From Siphonodentalium dalli (lineage: Eukaryota > Mollusca > Scaphopoda > Gadilida > Siphonodentaliidae), in assembly GCA_032622095.1 (NCBI GenBank), contig CP136066.1, positions 53,778,609-53,842,608 of the forward strand: a stretch of 64,000 nucleotides of DNA, written 5' to 3'. The first letter of the stretch is position 1. The number at the start of each line of letters is the position of its first letter. Below are positions 1-13,500 of the stretch, piece by piece. A program made the position numbers and the translations under genes. Under the pieces are notes generated by a model. That model ran no database searches. It saw nothing but the letters and a program-made list of their open reading frames with translations, and was not told the DNA's origin.

Positions 1-598
1 TTCGTGGTTTCTTATAAAAAGGCCATTTCGTTGGGACGTGAATTCGTGGATCAGGTATCATATTTATGCACATCAACAGGTCCTACAATAGCAGGTTTAT
101 GACATATTTGAGTAGACATTATTGAGAAATCGGCGCCGAAAGGCATCACGCAATCCGTGTACTAATAGCTATTGGCTTCATTTCACACGCTAATGAGGTA
201 GTCATTTATTGTTTTATGTAACCTGCGCGTCGTTAAACCATTAGCCTTTATTAAGAGTTCAATTCATTGAGCATTGTCTATACAAAGCATTATGGCAGGG
301 ATCAGAGCATGCTGTATATGTGTTAAATGTTCTGAATGTAAATATTGTTTATGATCATGACTGATATCTTAATAAAATTAATTTCATTTCATTTCGTCTA
401 CCGCATATTTTTTGTTAACCCATTTTACGACATGTCGAAAACAAACTTCATGCCCGATATTCATTTCGATTTCATGTATTGAGATTTTTTCTGACTTACT
501 CTGAGTCAATTATTTCGTTGGGTTTTGATTTCGTGGTTTGGTCGAACCACGAAATCAACGAACAATGAACCCCCACGAATAAAATGGATTTTACAGTA
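1..598. repeat. Dispersed repeat family Q, copy 1
   Basis: Begins in the window with ttcgtggtttcttataaaaa and ends near ccccacgaataaaatgg and attttacagta. Shares many blocks with 57650-58018, such as tcacacgctaatgagg against tcacatgctgacaagg, ttattgttttatgtaa, and gggatcaga. No coding potential seen. Probably an old DNA element. Confidence 0.55.
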
Positions 599-712
599 TG
601 CAGGACTCCCTATGGGAGACTCGCATATATAAGAGAATGCATTTCCACAGGGTTTTCTTAAAAAATTCAGGAAGCACCAGTGTTAAAGCTGCATGGCTGT
701 TTGACATACCTC
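599..712. repeat. Remnant of MITE family F
   Basis: Contains gcatatataagagaatgcat followed by cacagggttttctt and caggaagcaccag, as in the right end of the F copies at 17101 and 47848. The left half is missing. Confidence 0.5.
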
Positions 713-1112
713 TTAACCCTTTACCCAACAAACCGGCCAAAACCGGCCAAATAAAGCTTCAACAGCCTAAAATATCTTCGGTCTGTCTCAATAGAACCAT
801 ACAAATATGGATATCATTGGAACCGGCTCCTTGACCACATTGTGATAGTTACAGTTATGCCCTGTGCCAATGCATTCTCTTATATATGCGAGTCGACCAT
901 AGGTCGCCTCGCATATATAAGAGAATGCATTGGCCTAAAAAAAATCTTTTTTTAACACTTTTTACCATTTTTTCTTACATTCTTTAACAATTTTATAATT
1001 TTTAATGTGTTAAGCCAATGCATTCTCTTATATATGCGAGGCGACCTATGGTCGACTCGCATATATAAGAGAATGCATTGGCACAGGGCCGTTCTGTTGG
1101 GTAAAGGGTTAA
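713..1112. mobile_element. piggyBac-like MITE family B, copy 1
   Basis: 400-bp non-autonomous element bounded by TTAA. Terminal inverted repeats are CCCTTTACCCAACA and TGTTGGGTAAAGGG. TTAA target sites plus CCCTTT ends are hallmarks of the piggyBac superfamily. Interior: ccggccaaaaccggcc, then two 69-bp palindromes (866-934 and 1014-1082) that are reverse complements of each other around an AT-rich spacer. No transposase. Five near-identical copies in this window suggest recent spread. Confidence 0.85.
866..934. repeat. 69-bp near-perfect palindrome module (representative copy)
   Basis: Opens gccaatgcattctcttatat and closes with the complement tataagagaatgcattggc; the loop centres on gtcgaccataggtcgcc. 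The same module is found at 1014, 10646, 10794, 12365, 12512, 17155, 42862, 43152, 43956, 44102, 49861, 50012, 50390, 53308, 56665 and 60098, inside MITEs with different termini. Confidence 0.85.
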
Positions 1113-1466
1113 AGCAAGCTGCATGGCAGTTTGAAGCCTGAAATTAAGATAACTTGTGTTGCATCATGGTCCAGTTCCATAAGTTGTAAATATGTTAAAT
1201 ACTATTTTACTGACTTATATACCACAGAAAGACTTCAAGTCATAGGATTTAGAATAATCTGTTCCGAACTTTTTTTCAGTATGGAACAATGAAGAGCATT
1301 CATTGTTGGTTTATTGCTGTTTTTAAAAAATCCTAGAAAATAAAGAGCATTTGTCTCATTTCAGTGCGAAAAATTCCTGTTACTTCGGTAAGTTTTTTTC
1401 AGAGTACATAAAACATAAAGATGGATTGTCCACCCTCTGTTTAATCATTTGTGAATCTGCTTGCAG
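1113..1466. other. XDH intron, nothing recognised
   Basis: AT-rich. A cryptic exon-like 23-mer between tttcag and gtaagt (1365-1387) is not in frame with XDH. Confidence 0.6.
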
Positions 1467-1560
1467 TGCATAGGTGGAAACATAATGACGGCTAGTCCAA
1501 TCTCAGATCTGAACCCACTGTTGGTAGCTATTGGTGCTAAACTCACCATCTTATCTGAAG
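1467..1560 (+). CDS. XDH: XDH visible exon 1: FAD-domain glycine loop
   Basis: Follows acceptor ttgcag and precedes donor gtaagc. Starts at a codon boundary and ends one base into a codon. Reads [17 protein letters not shown], equivalent to the SVGGNI flavin-binding segment of vertebrate XDH. Visible residues 1-31. The preceding exon must lie upstream of the window, since no in-frame partner is seen in 1-1466. Confidence 0.95.
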
Positions 1561-4500
1561 GTAAGCCAGCCCTGGTTGATAACATTGCACTCACACTCAT
1601 GTTGCCAGGTAAACCAGAGGCAATCACCAGCTTCACTCACACTCATGTTGCCAGGTAAACCAGAGGCAATCACCAGCTGAACTCACACTCATGTTGCCAG
1701 GTAAACCAGAGCCAATCACCAGCTGAACTCACACTCATGTTGCCAGGTAAACCAGAGGCAATCACCAGCTGCACTCACACTCACGTTGCCAGGTAAACCA
1801 GAGGCAATCACCAGCTGGATAATGCACTGAACTTAATCCCAGATCTCATGGAAAACCAACAAATCTGTCTTAACTAAAAATTACATGTGATAATAACATT
1901 GTTCTCTCCCCATACCACTCTAATCTCATTAACCATTATTTATTCGTTTAATGTATATTTATTGTAGAGCCCTGCGAACCTTAAATTTTAGGTCGAACTG
2001 AACCTTGAAACCAAATCTTGATTTCGAATCGAATCAAACATCGAATCCTATACCATTATACTGTGTCGTCACGGACTCGTGATAGTGGACAATTGAAGTA
2101 GAAGTAAATATTAACAATTGAGTGTTTTTCAGGCAATGTTTTCTATGGAGTGGTGCTGTCGATTTGCTTCAGATTTTGGCAATGTTATAGAATGCTACAT
2201 TCCTCCTGTTGGCATAGCACCTGAATACTCATAACTAATCAGTTTCACGCACCGAAACAAGTCCATAATATGTCTTTAAACAATAAACAATTCTTTGAAC
2301 GCAGTCAGTTATTATTCTAGCACATGACATTATTAGCATGATATGGCGCTATATATTAATTAATAGGTCACCCTTTCACAGCGCATAATGCCACAGTAAT
2401 ATAATGCTGTTGCAAAAAGTGATTATTACTACTGCAATTACTACTGCTGATTGCCGTAGCTAATTTCGAGGGATGTTAGACATTTTCTGTCTGCAGCACT
2501 TGGATTGTGCGTCTACATTTTGTGATTCATGATCATTCCATGGTGTTTGAATTGCTCATTTTGCAGAACCAACTAAAAGATTTGATACAGCCCGAATTCA
2601 TGTCAACGGTTTCGAACCGGACCGAATCTTCACATCAGTTTTGAATCGAACCAAATCTCGAATGGTTCTCAGGGCCCTAATTTATTGTAACAATGTTTAA
2701 TCTATATTTGAAACCCCTGGTTGTGAATAACATTAATTCGGAACTCATTATCATCAGTTAACCCTTTCTTTATTGAATGGATTCTCCTGTTCAGTTATAA
2801 AAGTATACATCGGAATGGTCTATTATTCATCTAGAGGGGTATTCAGGAAATATCAACAGACGACACATAATAAAAGTTCAGAAGAAATCCTATTTATTGC
2901 AGGGAAATGTTCAGATAATATGTTCAACAAACCATCTATGGTTGAATTTATTATCTGAACATTTCCTAATGGATAATTACTCATCAATGAGTATTTGATG
3001 TAGAAAGAGTTGAACTTACTGCCTGGGGCAGTGTTCACACTGGGCTGAAAAAATATGTTGGCTAAATTAAATCTTCAATTTCTGGTCTCACAATTAATGC
3101 ATATTTTTGTTTTATTTAACATCTAACATTCTATATAATTATGTCCATACGTTCAAATATCATGTCTAGACTTCTTAATCCCACCATTGTTACTTGACAA
3201 TATACCACTACCCATCATCTACCATTCAGCCTTATGACAGACAAAGGATTCATTAGTGTTGATCCACATTACTGTTTTATTGTATTTGGTGGCCCATTGT
3301 TTGTTAGTACACTGTCATGAGTGCCTTTTGTTACCCATTAAGCTGTATCACCTAATCAATTAGCAGATGATCATACTATAAATTTGATTCTCTTGTCACT
3401 CATGTTACAAATTCAATTTGTGTCTTTCAATTAAATTTCCGATTTGTGGACGTCACATACGTCCCAGCTATGGGGTACACCGGCTCGGTTATAGATCATA
3501 AACTGATCAGCTGTTCCGATGACGCTATTATTTCGAGTTGCAGTGTTTTAGTGTCAAAATTAGCATATGACAGCATGAACCCTGCTGCCTGCACCCAATG
3601 ATGGTTGTAGTTGATATTGGTATTGCGTGCACTCTCATATCATAAGATAATCTAGTCCATTGATATCTTGTTTAATCTTTAATCCCCATGGTAATGGCTA
3701 ATAGTGCATGACGCACATACTAATCCAAAAGTAAACAAATTGGTGACACAGTGGCAAGTCTGGATCTAGTGTGTCTGACATTTGCAGAATTTAGTTCCAC
3801 TATCCCGCACAGTGGCTAGCATTACCAAATTCACCATCTGGAGACCTTATTCTGCTTTGGCCTCATCTTCTGGGAAGTATCTATATTCTTAAATTACCAT
3901 TGCTTTTAGTTACTTTTTCCCTTCAATTGAGATGATGTGACAAATACTTGTTCTACATTTCCACACAGCCCATACATTTTGCACCACCTGTATTATGTGT
4001 GAAACTCATATGGAAAATATGTTTTAACCCTTTAGAGAGTATTTATAATGTCAAATACATGACGTCATGTGTGAGTTTAATGTTAACGTCATAGTATTTA
4101 TTATCAAATTCGGGTCAAATGGGTCCAATAATTTGATTTAATTGATGTTTATTGTCTGCCGACCCAACGGGTTCGGAGGACTATTATAATCAGCCTGTGC
4201 GTCTGTCCGTGCGTCCGTCCGTCCGAGGTTTCCGGATGATAACTTTAGTTAGAGTGAACCAAATTAAATTAAATTTGGTATGTGGGTTTACTAGCAGAAT
4301 AGACAGGTCAAGTTCGAATTCTGGTTCCGTCCGCCAATTTTCACCAGAGTTATGTCCCCTTTTCGACTTAGAATTTGACCGTCTGTTAACATTTTTGGTT
4401 TCCGACCGATAACTCCAGTTTGGATTATTTGATCTGAACCAAAGTCAGTATGTGTATTTTCCAGCTAAAGATACAGGCCAAGTTCGAATATGGGTTCCGT

Positions 4501-7500
4501 CCAATTATTTTTACATGAGTTACGGCCCTTTTTCGACTTAGAATTTGACCGTCTGTTAACATTTTTGGTTTCCGACCGATAACTCCAGTTTGGATTATTT
4601 GATCTGAACCAAAGTTGTCATGTGTCTTTCTCCCAGCAAAACACAGGTCAAGTTCGAATTCGGGTTCCGCCCGCCAATTTTCACCAGAGTTATGTCCCTT
4701 TTTGTCTTAGAATTTTTGCCAATTTGAGGTTTCCAGATAACTTTAGTAAATGTGTACTGAATGAAATTAAATTTGGTATGTAGGTTTACTAGCACTAAAG
4801 ACAGGTTTTTATGCGCAAACAACGGTCGTATCAAGCCGACACTTAGAGGCGGACATGAGGTCTACCGACCTTTTATTTTCTGTTTACATGTGCTATTACT
4901 AGTATAATCTACTACACTTATACATTGGGACATTATTTTAATAAAAATATCTCATATACAATTCATTTATAAATCAGGTGATTAATTGAAGTGATATCTA
5001 CATAAAAATGACTCTTCCTGAAACGACATATATGTCATTCCACTCGCGAACTGTACGGCGATATATATAATAATAATAATAATAATATTTATATAGCGCC
5101 TATCCCCAGCAAGGGGCCCTAAGCGCTTATATGTCATTCACTCGCCAAAGAGTTAAGCCATTTTGCTTTTCACTAAATTTCCTTATTTTACTTTCTAAGA
5201 GGCTTTTTGATCAACCTGCCATTGCATTACTCTGACTTTGTCTCTGTCAGTCCATGGTGGTGTTCGCTTACCCTGTCAATCGAATTAACTGGTAACACAC
5301 ACTTACTTATAATGTTTAAATATTAAAACAAGGGAGGATGTGGAATGTTTAGATGGACTTACATAGAAAACTACTTAATTGTTAAGCTTGTACGTACAAT
5401 ACCTGAAGGAATGTATGCCTCACATAAATAAGAGAATTAACTGGCTTACAAGGTCAAGGTAAACATTGTTAGGCCAATGTATTCTATAATATATGCATTG
5501 GCACAGTGTTTTTGCAGTCTGAGAAGGGTTCATTATGATCTTTGAAGAAGTTGATATTTGACATTTAATTTTTTTTCAGGGAGAGGTCGTAGAGAGGTCA
5601 TCATGGATCAGGCATTTTTCAAATCTTACAGGAAGACGTGTGTGGATGATGATGACATTCTCCTAAGTATTACCATTCGATACACAAAACCTGTGAGTTT
5701 ACCTACAGTAATGCCCTAAGTAATCGACTCCTTAACCACAGCAGAATTATGGGTAACTGTTTAGGATTTAGTCGGAAATATGGCTTGTTGCCATTCATCG
5801 GAAAGCTCTCAGTGAGAGCTATCAGATGAATGGCAACAAGCCATAATTCCGACTAAATCCTGAAAAGTTACCCATAATTATGCTGTTGTTGAGAATTCGA
5901 TTACTTAGGGTATTACTGTAGCCTGGAAATAGCATGTCGGACATTTTCAGAATGAGGTTCCCCGAGCAGTGTCGCTGGAGAGGGGTGCATGGTGGCAATT
6001 GCCCCCCTACCCTCAAGGCAGGGGTATAGGGGGGCAAGAGTGCCCTTCCAACATGCCCAGATGCCCCTTGAAACTTGCATGCTTAATTTTAGAGAGATGT
6101 GTTTCAAAGATGTCAGTTGATATCAGCGACAGTATATTAGAATATTAGCACGAGAATTAGAATCTTCGATTTTAATAGTGAAAAGTTTAAACGAAAGAGA
6201 ACAAATTTGGTTCGTAATAAAAATTGGTCTCTCGGAGTAAGTCACTCGAGTAGGCCTTGTATAATTACAGTGTCACATTAAACACACACTATGGCGCAGC
6301 TGTTCATTATGAAACTGCCACTACAAACTAAGCAGCCCCACTGGGAGGTAATTAAACATGCCTGTTGTTCCTGAATGTCCAGCTAATCTCACAACACAAA
6401 CTGAAGACAGTTCAAGCCCATGTGGTAATTTCGACAATTCGCTCTGGAACAATACTGGACTCTCACTGGAGACGCATGACATAATTATGTTTCTAAAGTT
6501 TTTGGCATGGTGTCAGTGCTTGGTGTGTGTGATTACCCTAAACACGCATCCATTTATTTTGACGGTATTCATATATTTCCACAGAATGAATACTTCATGG
6601 GATACAAGCAGGCTAATCGGCGAGATGACGACATAGCCATTGTTAACAGCGGCATGAGAGTTGTTATAGGTTCCAATCAGATTATAGAAGACATCTCGCT
6701 TTGTTTTGGGGGAATGGCGATCACCACCAGGGTAGCTACCATAACAATGGCAGCATTAAAGGGGTGGTGAGTGTTACATGTTTAACCCTTTCTATACTAA
6801 ATGGGTTCTTCCACCCAGTTATATATTGGAATGGTCTGTTACTAAGATGTAGGGGTATTCAGGAAAAATGAGCAGATGACAGACAGACAAAAATATAATA
6901 CAAGTGCGGAAGGTGTCTTATTCATTGATGGGAAATGTTTTGATAATAAGTTCAACAACGTTTGTAAGACTTATTATCTGTGCATTTCTTATAAAGTAAC
7001 TACTTGTTAATGATTGCTTTAGTATAGAACGTGTTAATAAATAATAATAAAACATAATTAAATTTCTAAAAAAGTATTTTAGTGAGTACATGAACGTCAT
7101 TGACATCAAAACTATAGACTCATATAAAGAAAGTTGGCTTCTCCAGAAAATAAGTATGCTTTCACAAGTTATTAAGAATAAGAATTGTTTATCAAACATA
7201 AGTTATATATAGTATTGAATAGATTATCCACATTGACTCATTGTGGGCAATGATGATGATGCTTTCAAGAAACTCTTAACAAAATTTCATTGGCATCTCA
7301 GTTCAGTGAGAGCTTTCCGATGAATGGCAACAAGCCATATTTCCGACTAAATCCTGAAAAGTTACCCATAATTCTGCTGTGGTTAAGGAGTTGATTATTT
7401 AGGGCATTACTGTAGTCTCAACTAATTCGTTCCTTGCTGCTTAATTTTGGCAATCTAGTTACTCTTTTTCATATGCCCATTTAAAAAAAAAACATTATGT

Positions 7501-10500
7501 TTTTTGTCTTGCCGTCTGTCTGTTCGCGTTTCGTATCTGGATGATGACTTCAGATAGTCTCAACTGAATATAATGAACTTTGGTATGTGGGTTTATTAGC
7601 ACAAAATACTGGTCAAGTTCAAATTTGGTTTCCGCCCGCTAATATTTACCAGAGTTATGGCCCTTTGTTGGAATTACCACTGGCATATTTTGCCACGCCC
7701 TAGCGATGCTCTTGTTTTCGTTCTGTTCATGCTATGTTCTGTCTGACCGGAGCATCATGTTATTTTTAGTAAATGGAATGAGAAGCTGATTGAGAAAGCA
7801 AGTGATCTGTTGCTTATCGACCTGCCACTCAATCCTGGAGCTCCGGGCGGTGTCACAGAGTACAGACAGACGCTGGCACTCAGTTTCTTCTATAAATTCT
7901 TCCTTCATGTCTGTCTTGCAATACATAAGGGAAGTCAGGTAAGGAGTTTATACACTGTCATATATACATACTTGTTAATTAGATATCGGTAATTTGGTTG
8001 CGCAGTGGTTAGAGTGTCAGACATAATGGTGTTATCAATGGTGTTAATGGTGTAGAGCAGCACGCTGTTTGAAATCTCACACACGGTTGTGATCCTTGAG
8101 CAAGGTCACTTGTACTGTGCTCGCTTCGTCGAGATGAAAGATAGGGACCTGGTTGTTGGGTAAACATAAGCAGCTCTAGTGAAGCGCTTGTAAAATGGCA
8201 GCAGGCACAAGACCTACTATCGATCTCAGCTTATATCACTTCAAACTCGTCTGGTAACCCACTAAACTCAGCTGATATCAGTTGTGACATCACCAAGCGA
8301 TGCGTAGTGTTTATGTCCAGCGTAATAGCAATTTGGGGGATGCAGTCACAGTGATAATGCAATATAATAATAATTTCTAAATTGACTTGAAGTAATGGCA
8401 AGTGTTTCTAGCCATTTCGAACTGGTGTTAACTCCGTAATTTCAATGAAAATTGCGCATATAATCTACTTGGACATATAGTGTGCATGGTCATACACAGT
8501 CTCTTCGAAAAGCTGACGAAACTCCTATTGGATGTATACCGGTACATCTCTGGATGTCTCTATTAAAAATTAGTCTCTGTATTGAAGAAATTCCCTCCAT
8601 TTCATTGGAGAGTGGCACTGCATGACCATGCGCGATTTCATTGGTGCATGGCATAACAGATCACTTCACAGATTAGAGATCAATGATGTGTTGACAATTT
8701 TCCCATGCATTGTCGGACTCAACTATTGTTGGAAAACTGAATACAGACGATATATCCATAATTCATTTTACTCATCGCAATATAGGAAACATCATCTTCA
8801 AGTTTTTATCTGTCAACGATATTCGTGACTGATTATTCTTTCGCGTCTTTTTGGAATTATAAATATTTTTCATACTATGATTCTCACAAACATTTACTAC
8901 GTTGGGAATGCCTCGTCGTCGTAGAAATGAAATATAATGGACACATCCAGAGACGTAAATCCGATAGGAGTTTCATCGGCTTTTCAGAGAGACCGGGTCA
9001 TACACAAATTTACAACTCGTCAATATCTTATTTACGATGTAAACTTAGTTATTTTTATATTCTACCTGCTGTCCATTCACTCTGTTTACAACGCTGATAA
9101 CTTCATATCAGCCTTTGACCTTCTGTCTCAGGCTGATATGAAGTTACCTCAGGCTGATATCTCGGCCGGTATCAAACTAACGAAGCATTAACCTCTTTGG
9201 TAACACAGAACTAATGTTTTAATTATTAAATTTCACAGATGATTAAAAAATATTTGACTTACCATGACTTTGATCCATCATGGTCAGTCAAGACCAAGCC
9301 TGAGATTAGTGTGTCTGTCATTTGCAGAGTGAGGTTCCCAGAGGGTGAATTTAGTGAGGCTGTCCTGCACAGCAGGCTAGCATCACCAAATTCACCCTAT
9401 GGGGACCTCATTCTGCATGGCCTCATCTGCTATAAAAGACATAAACTCAGATTGAAGTTCCCAATTGGTGAATATTGTGATGTACACCCATTGGGAACCT
9501 CTAATATGCAATGTGTCGTCTGCCAATTTGGGGATATAACTAAACTAAAAAAGAAATAGAATCTATGTGAAGAAGTTTCTTTAGAAATTGATAATAAAGA
9601 AACTTTCCAGAGAAGATGAGGCCTAAGCAGAATGAGGTCCTCAGAGGGTGAATTTAGTGATGCTAGCCCGCTATGCATGATGGCTGGGGACCTCATTCTG
9701 CAAATGACAGGCACACTTGAGCATATTAAACATGTTTGATATTTTTACTCACAATTGTATAATTACTTCAGAATAACATTCCACCATGTCCAAGAGATGA
9801 ACAGAATGCCGCAGAGCTAATCGGACGAGAGATGACGAGAGGATCTCAGGTTTATCAAGCTGTGCCCAATCAGCAAGACACTTACGACCCAGTGTGGCGA
9901 CCTCTAATTCATGCTTCAGCATTCAAACATGCGACAGGCGAAGCAATATATGTTGATGATATGCCACAATATAAAGGTATTGAACATATCTTAGTATTAT
10001 AAGGCATTTGAAATGCATACTTATCTGACCTTTAACATTCCAGTAAAAACACTACATTCTATAACAACTGTGGGCGTCACCATATTCACCCTCTGGGTAC
10101 CTCATTCTGCTTAGGTCTCAACCGCTATGGGATACATAGGATCAGATTGAAGTTTCACAGTTGAAGTTTGTGATGTTCTCTCATTAGTCACCTCGATTAT
10201 ACATTCTATCTTCTGCAAATTAGGGGACTTAGAAACTGAACAAAAGGAAAAAAGTAACTAATATCAATGTTAATTTGAGACTATAGATACTTCCAAGATG
10301 ATGAGGCCAAAGCAGAATGAGGTCCCTAGAGGGTGAATTTGGTGATGCTTGCCCCTTGTGCGGGATAGCAGCACTAAATTAACCAACTTGGGACCTCATT
10401 CTACAAGTGACACACACGCTATTTGCAGGCTTGCTGAGGAAGAACTTTGGGTCAAAAGTCTTGAACGACTGAGCAAATGAAGTTATGCTGTCTTAACCCT

Positions 10501-13500
10501 TTACCCAACAAACCGGCCAAAACCGGCCAAATAAAGCTTCAACAGCCTAAAATATCTTCGGTCTGTCTCAATAGAACCATACAAATATGGATATCATTGG
10601 AACGGGCTCCTTGACCACATTGTGATGGTTACAGTTATGCCCTGTGCCAATGCATTCTCTTATATATGCGAGTCGACCATAGGTCGCCTCGCATATATAA
10701 GAGAATGCATTGGCCTAAAAAAACACTTTTTTTAACACTTTTTACCATTTTTTCTTACATTCTTTAACAATTTTATAATTTTTAATGTGCTAAGCCAATG
10801 CATTCTCTTATATATGCGAGGCGACCTATGGTCGACTCGCATATATAAGAGAATGCATTGGCACAGGGCCGTTCTGTTGGGTAAAGGCTTAAACCGTTCT
10901 TTAATTACTAAATGGTTGCTCCCATTCAATTATAAAAGTATACACTGGAATGGCCTATCATTAATTTAGAGGAATGTTCAGGAAAAATGAGCAGACGACC
11001 AGACAGAAGAAAAGCCAATACAAGTGGCAGAAGGATTCACATTCTATGGAGGGAAATATTCAGACAATAAATTCAACAAAACAACTTGTTTGTTGAACTT
11101 ATTATCTGAACATTTCCTAATGGAACTACTCATCAATGAATATTTATTAAACAAATGGTTATTATAATATTCTGCAAAAAACTTAATTGTGGCCAAATGG
11201 GAGTTTACTGTAATCAGCTTGTTATATCCCCCCAACAAGTTGTGTGGGGGTATACTGGAATCAGCTTGTCCGTCCGTCTTTCTGTCTGGTCGTCCGTCTG
11301 TCTAGCCATCCGTTCGTGCCTTCGTGGACACAATTTTCTCCGAGCTACATTTTTTGGTGAATTTATTTTAAACTTGGCACAGATATTTATTACCACAGAT
11401 ACCTGTGGACCTGCGATTATGAGGTGTGTCCAACTTTTTTTGTGGAGTTATCACCCTTTTGCAAGCTTTTATTTTGTCCGAGCTTCTATTCCTACATTTT
11501 CCAGTGGACTGTTTTTGTCCTCTTTGACTTTTTTTTTTGCAACCTAAGAATAAAACTTATGTGTCGCGCTGTTCATGATCTTGCATCGGTTCTATTTTTA
11601 ATTGTATAAACACTAGATTTTAAGGCAGTATAGAGCAATATTGCAGGATAAATTCTGTAGCTTCGTTTGTTCTGTTTTTTCCTAACTTTTATTCTGTGAA
11701 CATGAGAGAATCATTCCAAATACTCATTGAAATGTTTGCCTGTCTGTTATCTGCCTACATTTCCTGAACATCCCTTCCAAAAAATAATAAACTATTCCAA
11801 TGTAATCCTTTACAACTGATGGGAGAATCCATTTAATAACGATAGGGTGGATCTCATTTCAGATGAAGTGTTCTTGACCTTCGTTCTGAGCACCAGGCCA
11901 CATGCTTTGATTCGTAACATAGACACAAGCCTAGCAGAGCAGACGCCTGGTTTCGTGGCCTTCGTTTCATACAAGGACATACCGGGCAAGAATCTGTTCG
12001 GAACGGGAGGCGATGAGGAGGTCTTTGCCACTGAGAAGGTAACACTCAATTATTAACCATATCTGCTCTAAATTCTCATTAATGACACCTACATGGAACC
12101 CCAGACTGAGAGAACAATGCACTGATGACTGTCGTCTGCTTGGATCCGTGTGAGGCTCCATATGAGAATGTTATATAAATTAACCCTTTCTATTTTATAT
12201 TCTCATTGACGAGTAGTTTACCCAACAAACCGGCCAAAACCGGCCAAATAAAGCTTCAACAGCCTAAAATATCTTCAGTCTTTCTCAATAGAACCATACA
12301 AATATGGATATCATTGGAACCGGCTCCTTGACCACATTATGATAGTTACAGTTATGCCCTGTGCCAATGCATTCTCTTATATATGCGAGTCGACCATAGG
12401 TCGCCTCGCATATATAAGAGAATGCATTGGCCTAAAAAAAATCTTTTTTTAACACTTTTTACCATTTTTTCTTACATTCTTTAACAATTTTATAATTTTT
12501 AATGTGTTAAGCCAATGCATTCTCTTATATATGCGAGGCGACCTATGGTCGACTCGCATATATAAGAGAATGCATTGGCACAGGGCCGTTATGTTGGGTA
12601 AAGGGTTAACCCTTCCATTTCTGTAGATGTTAATTATGCAGAATTATGCGCCTAATATTAGTGATGTTTCTTATGTTACAGTTCCGGTTTCATGGTTGAG
12701 GCGAATGTCATTTGCGTCATGTGACATCAACAGGATGAATATTAAGCACATGGGGTATACAAATTTTTAATACTAGGAACAAGTGTGAAATTAATGTTAA
12801 TTACGCACATATAAATATTATAAATTCTCTCAAAATTCAGGTCGCTATAAATATAGCTAATATACTTTAAGTGATGTGAAACACTCCGGTAGGGTGATCA
12901 AATAGAAATGGAGAATAATCTTGCTCAAAGTAGTAAATTTTATAAATATTAAATCCAAATTGACAACAAGCACCATCATTCTTATATATTAATTAAATAC
13001 AGTGACTCTCGATGGCGAAATCATTTTCGTTAGTTTATCGCAGATAGTTGCGTCCCGAATCGAGAAGTAAATATTTACAATTGTGCATACATGTGTAGTT
13101 CAGACAATGTTTTCTATGAAGTGAATACAAACTTATTAGTTTCACGCACCCGAATAAGTACATAATATGTCTTTAAGTGTTCTTATTATTTCGGGCATAT
13201 ATTTTCACAGACTTCTTTTCTGACTTGTGGATACTTTTATCCTCCAGGTTGAATGTCAGCACCAGATCATAGCTGCGGTCCTTTCTGATACCAAAGAACA
13301 TTCCAAACTAGCAGCAAAAGCAGTGAAAATTGAATACGAGGAACTCGAGCACATAATTACCATCAAGGTAAGATTCCATATGTGACTATGACTTCGGTTG
13401 ATCTAACATTAGTTTGACATTTTATTCCATGATGTTGGTGTGAGGCACATGTATTCAATGTAATCACAGCCATTGTATACAGTAATGTCCTAAATAATCG

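Noticed and set aside
866-934. Palindromes read as transcription terminators
   Set aside because: They occur inside MITEs in animal DNA, in both introns and intergenic regions, and no U-tract terminator logic applies to these RNA polymerase II genes.
1365-1387. Exon-like 23-mer between tttcag and gtaagt
   Set aside because: 23 nt would shift the frame into exon 1, which begins in phase 0, and it lacks the expected residues before the CIGGN motif.
6358-6636. 92-residue open frame overlapping exon 3 in another frame
   Set aside because: It spans the acceptor and reads the exon out of frame; the homologous frame is the spliced one.
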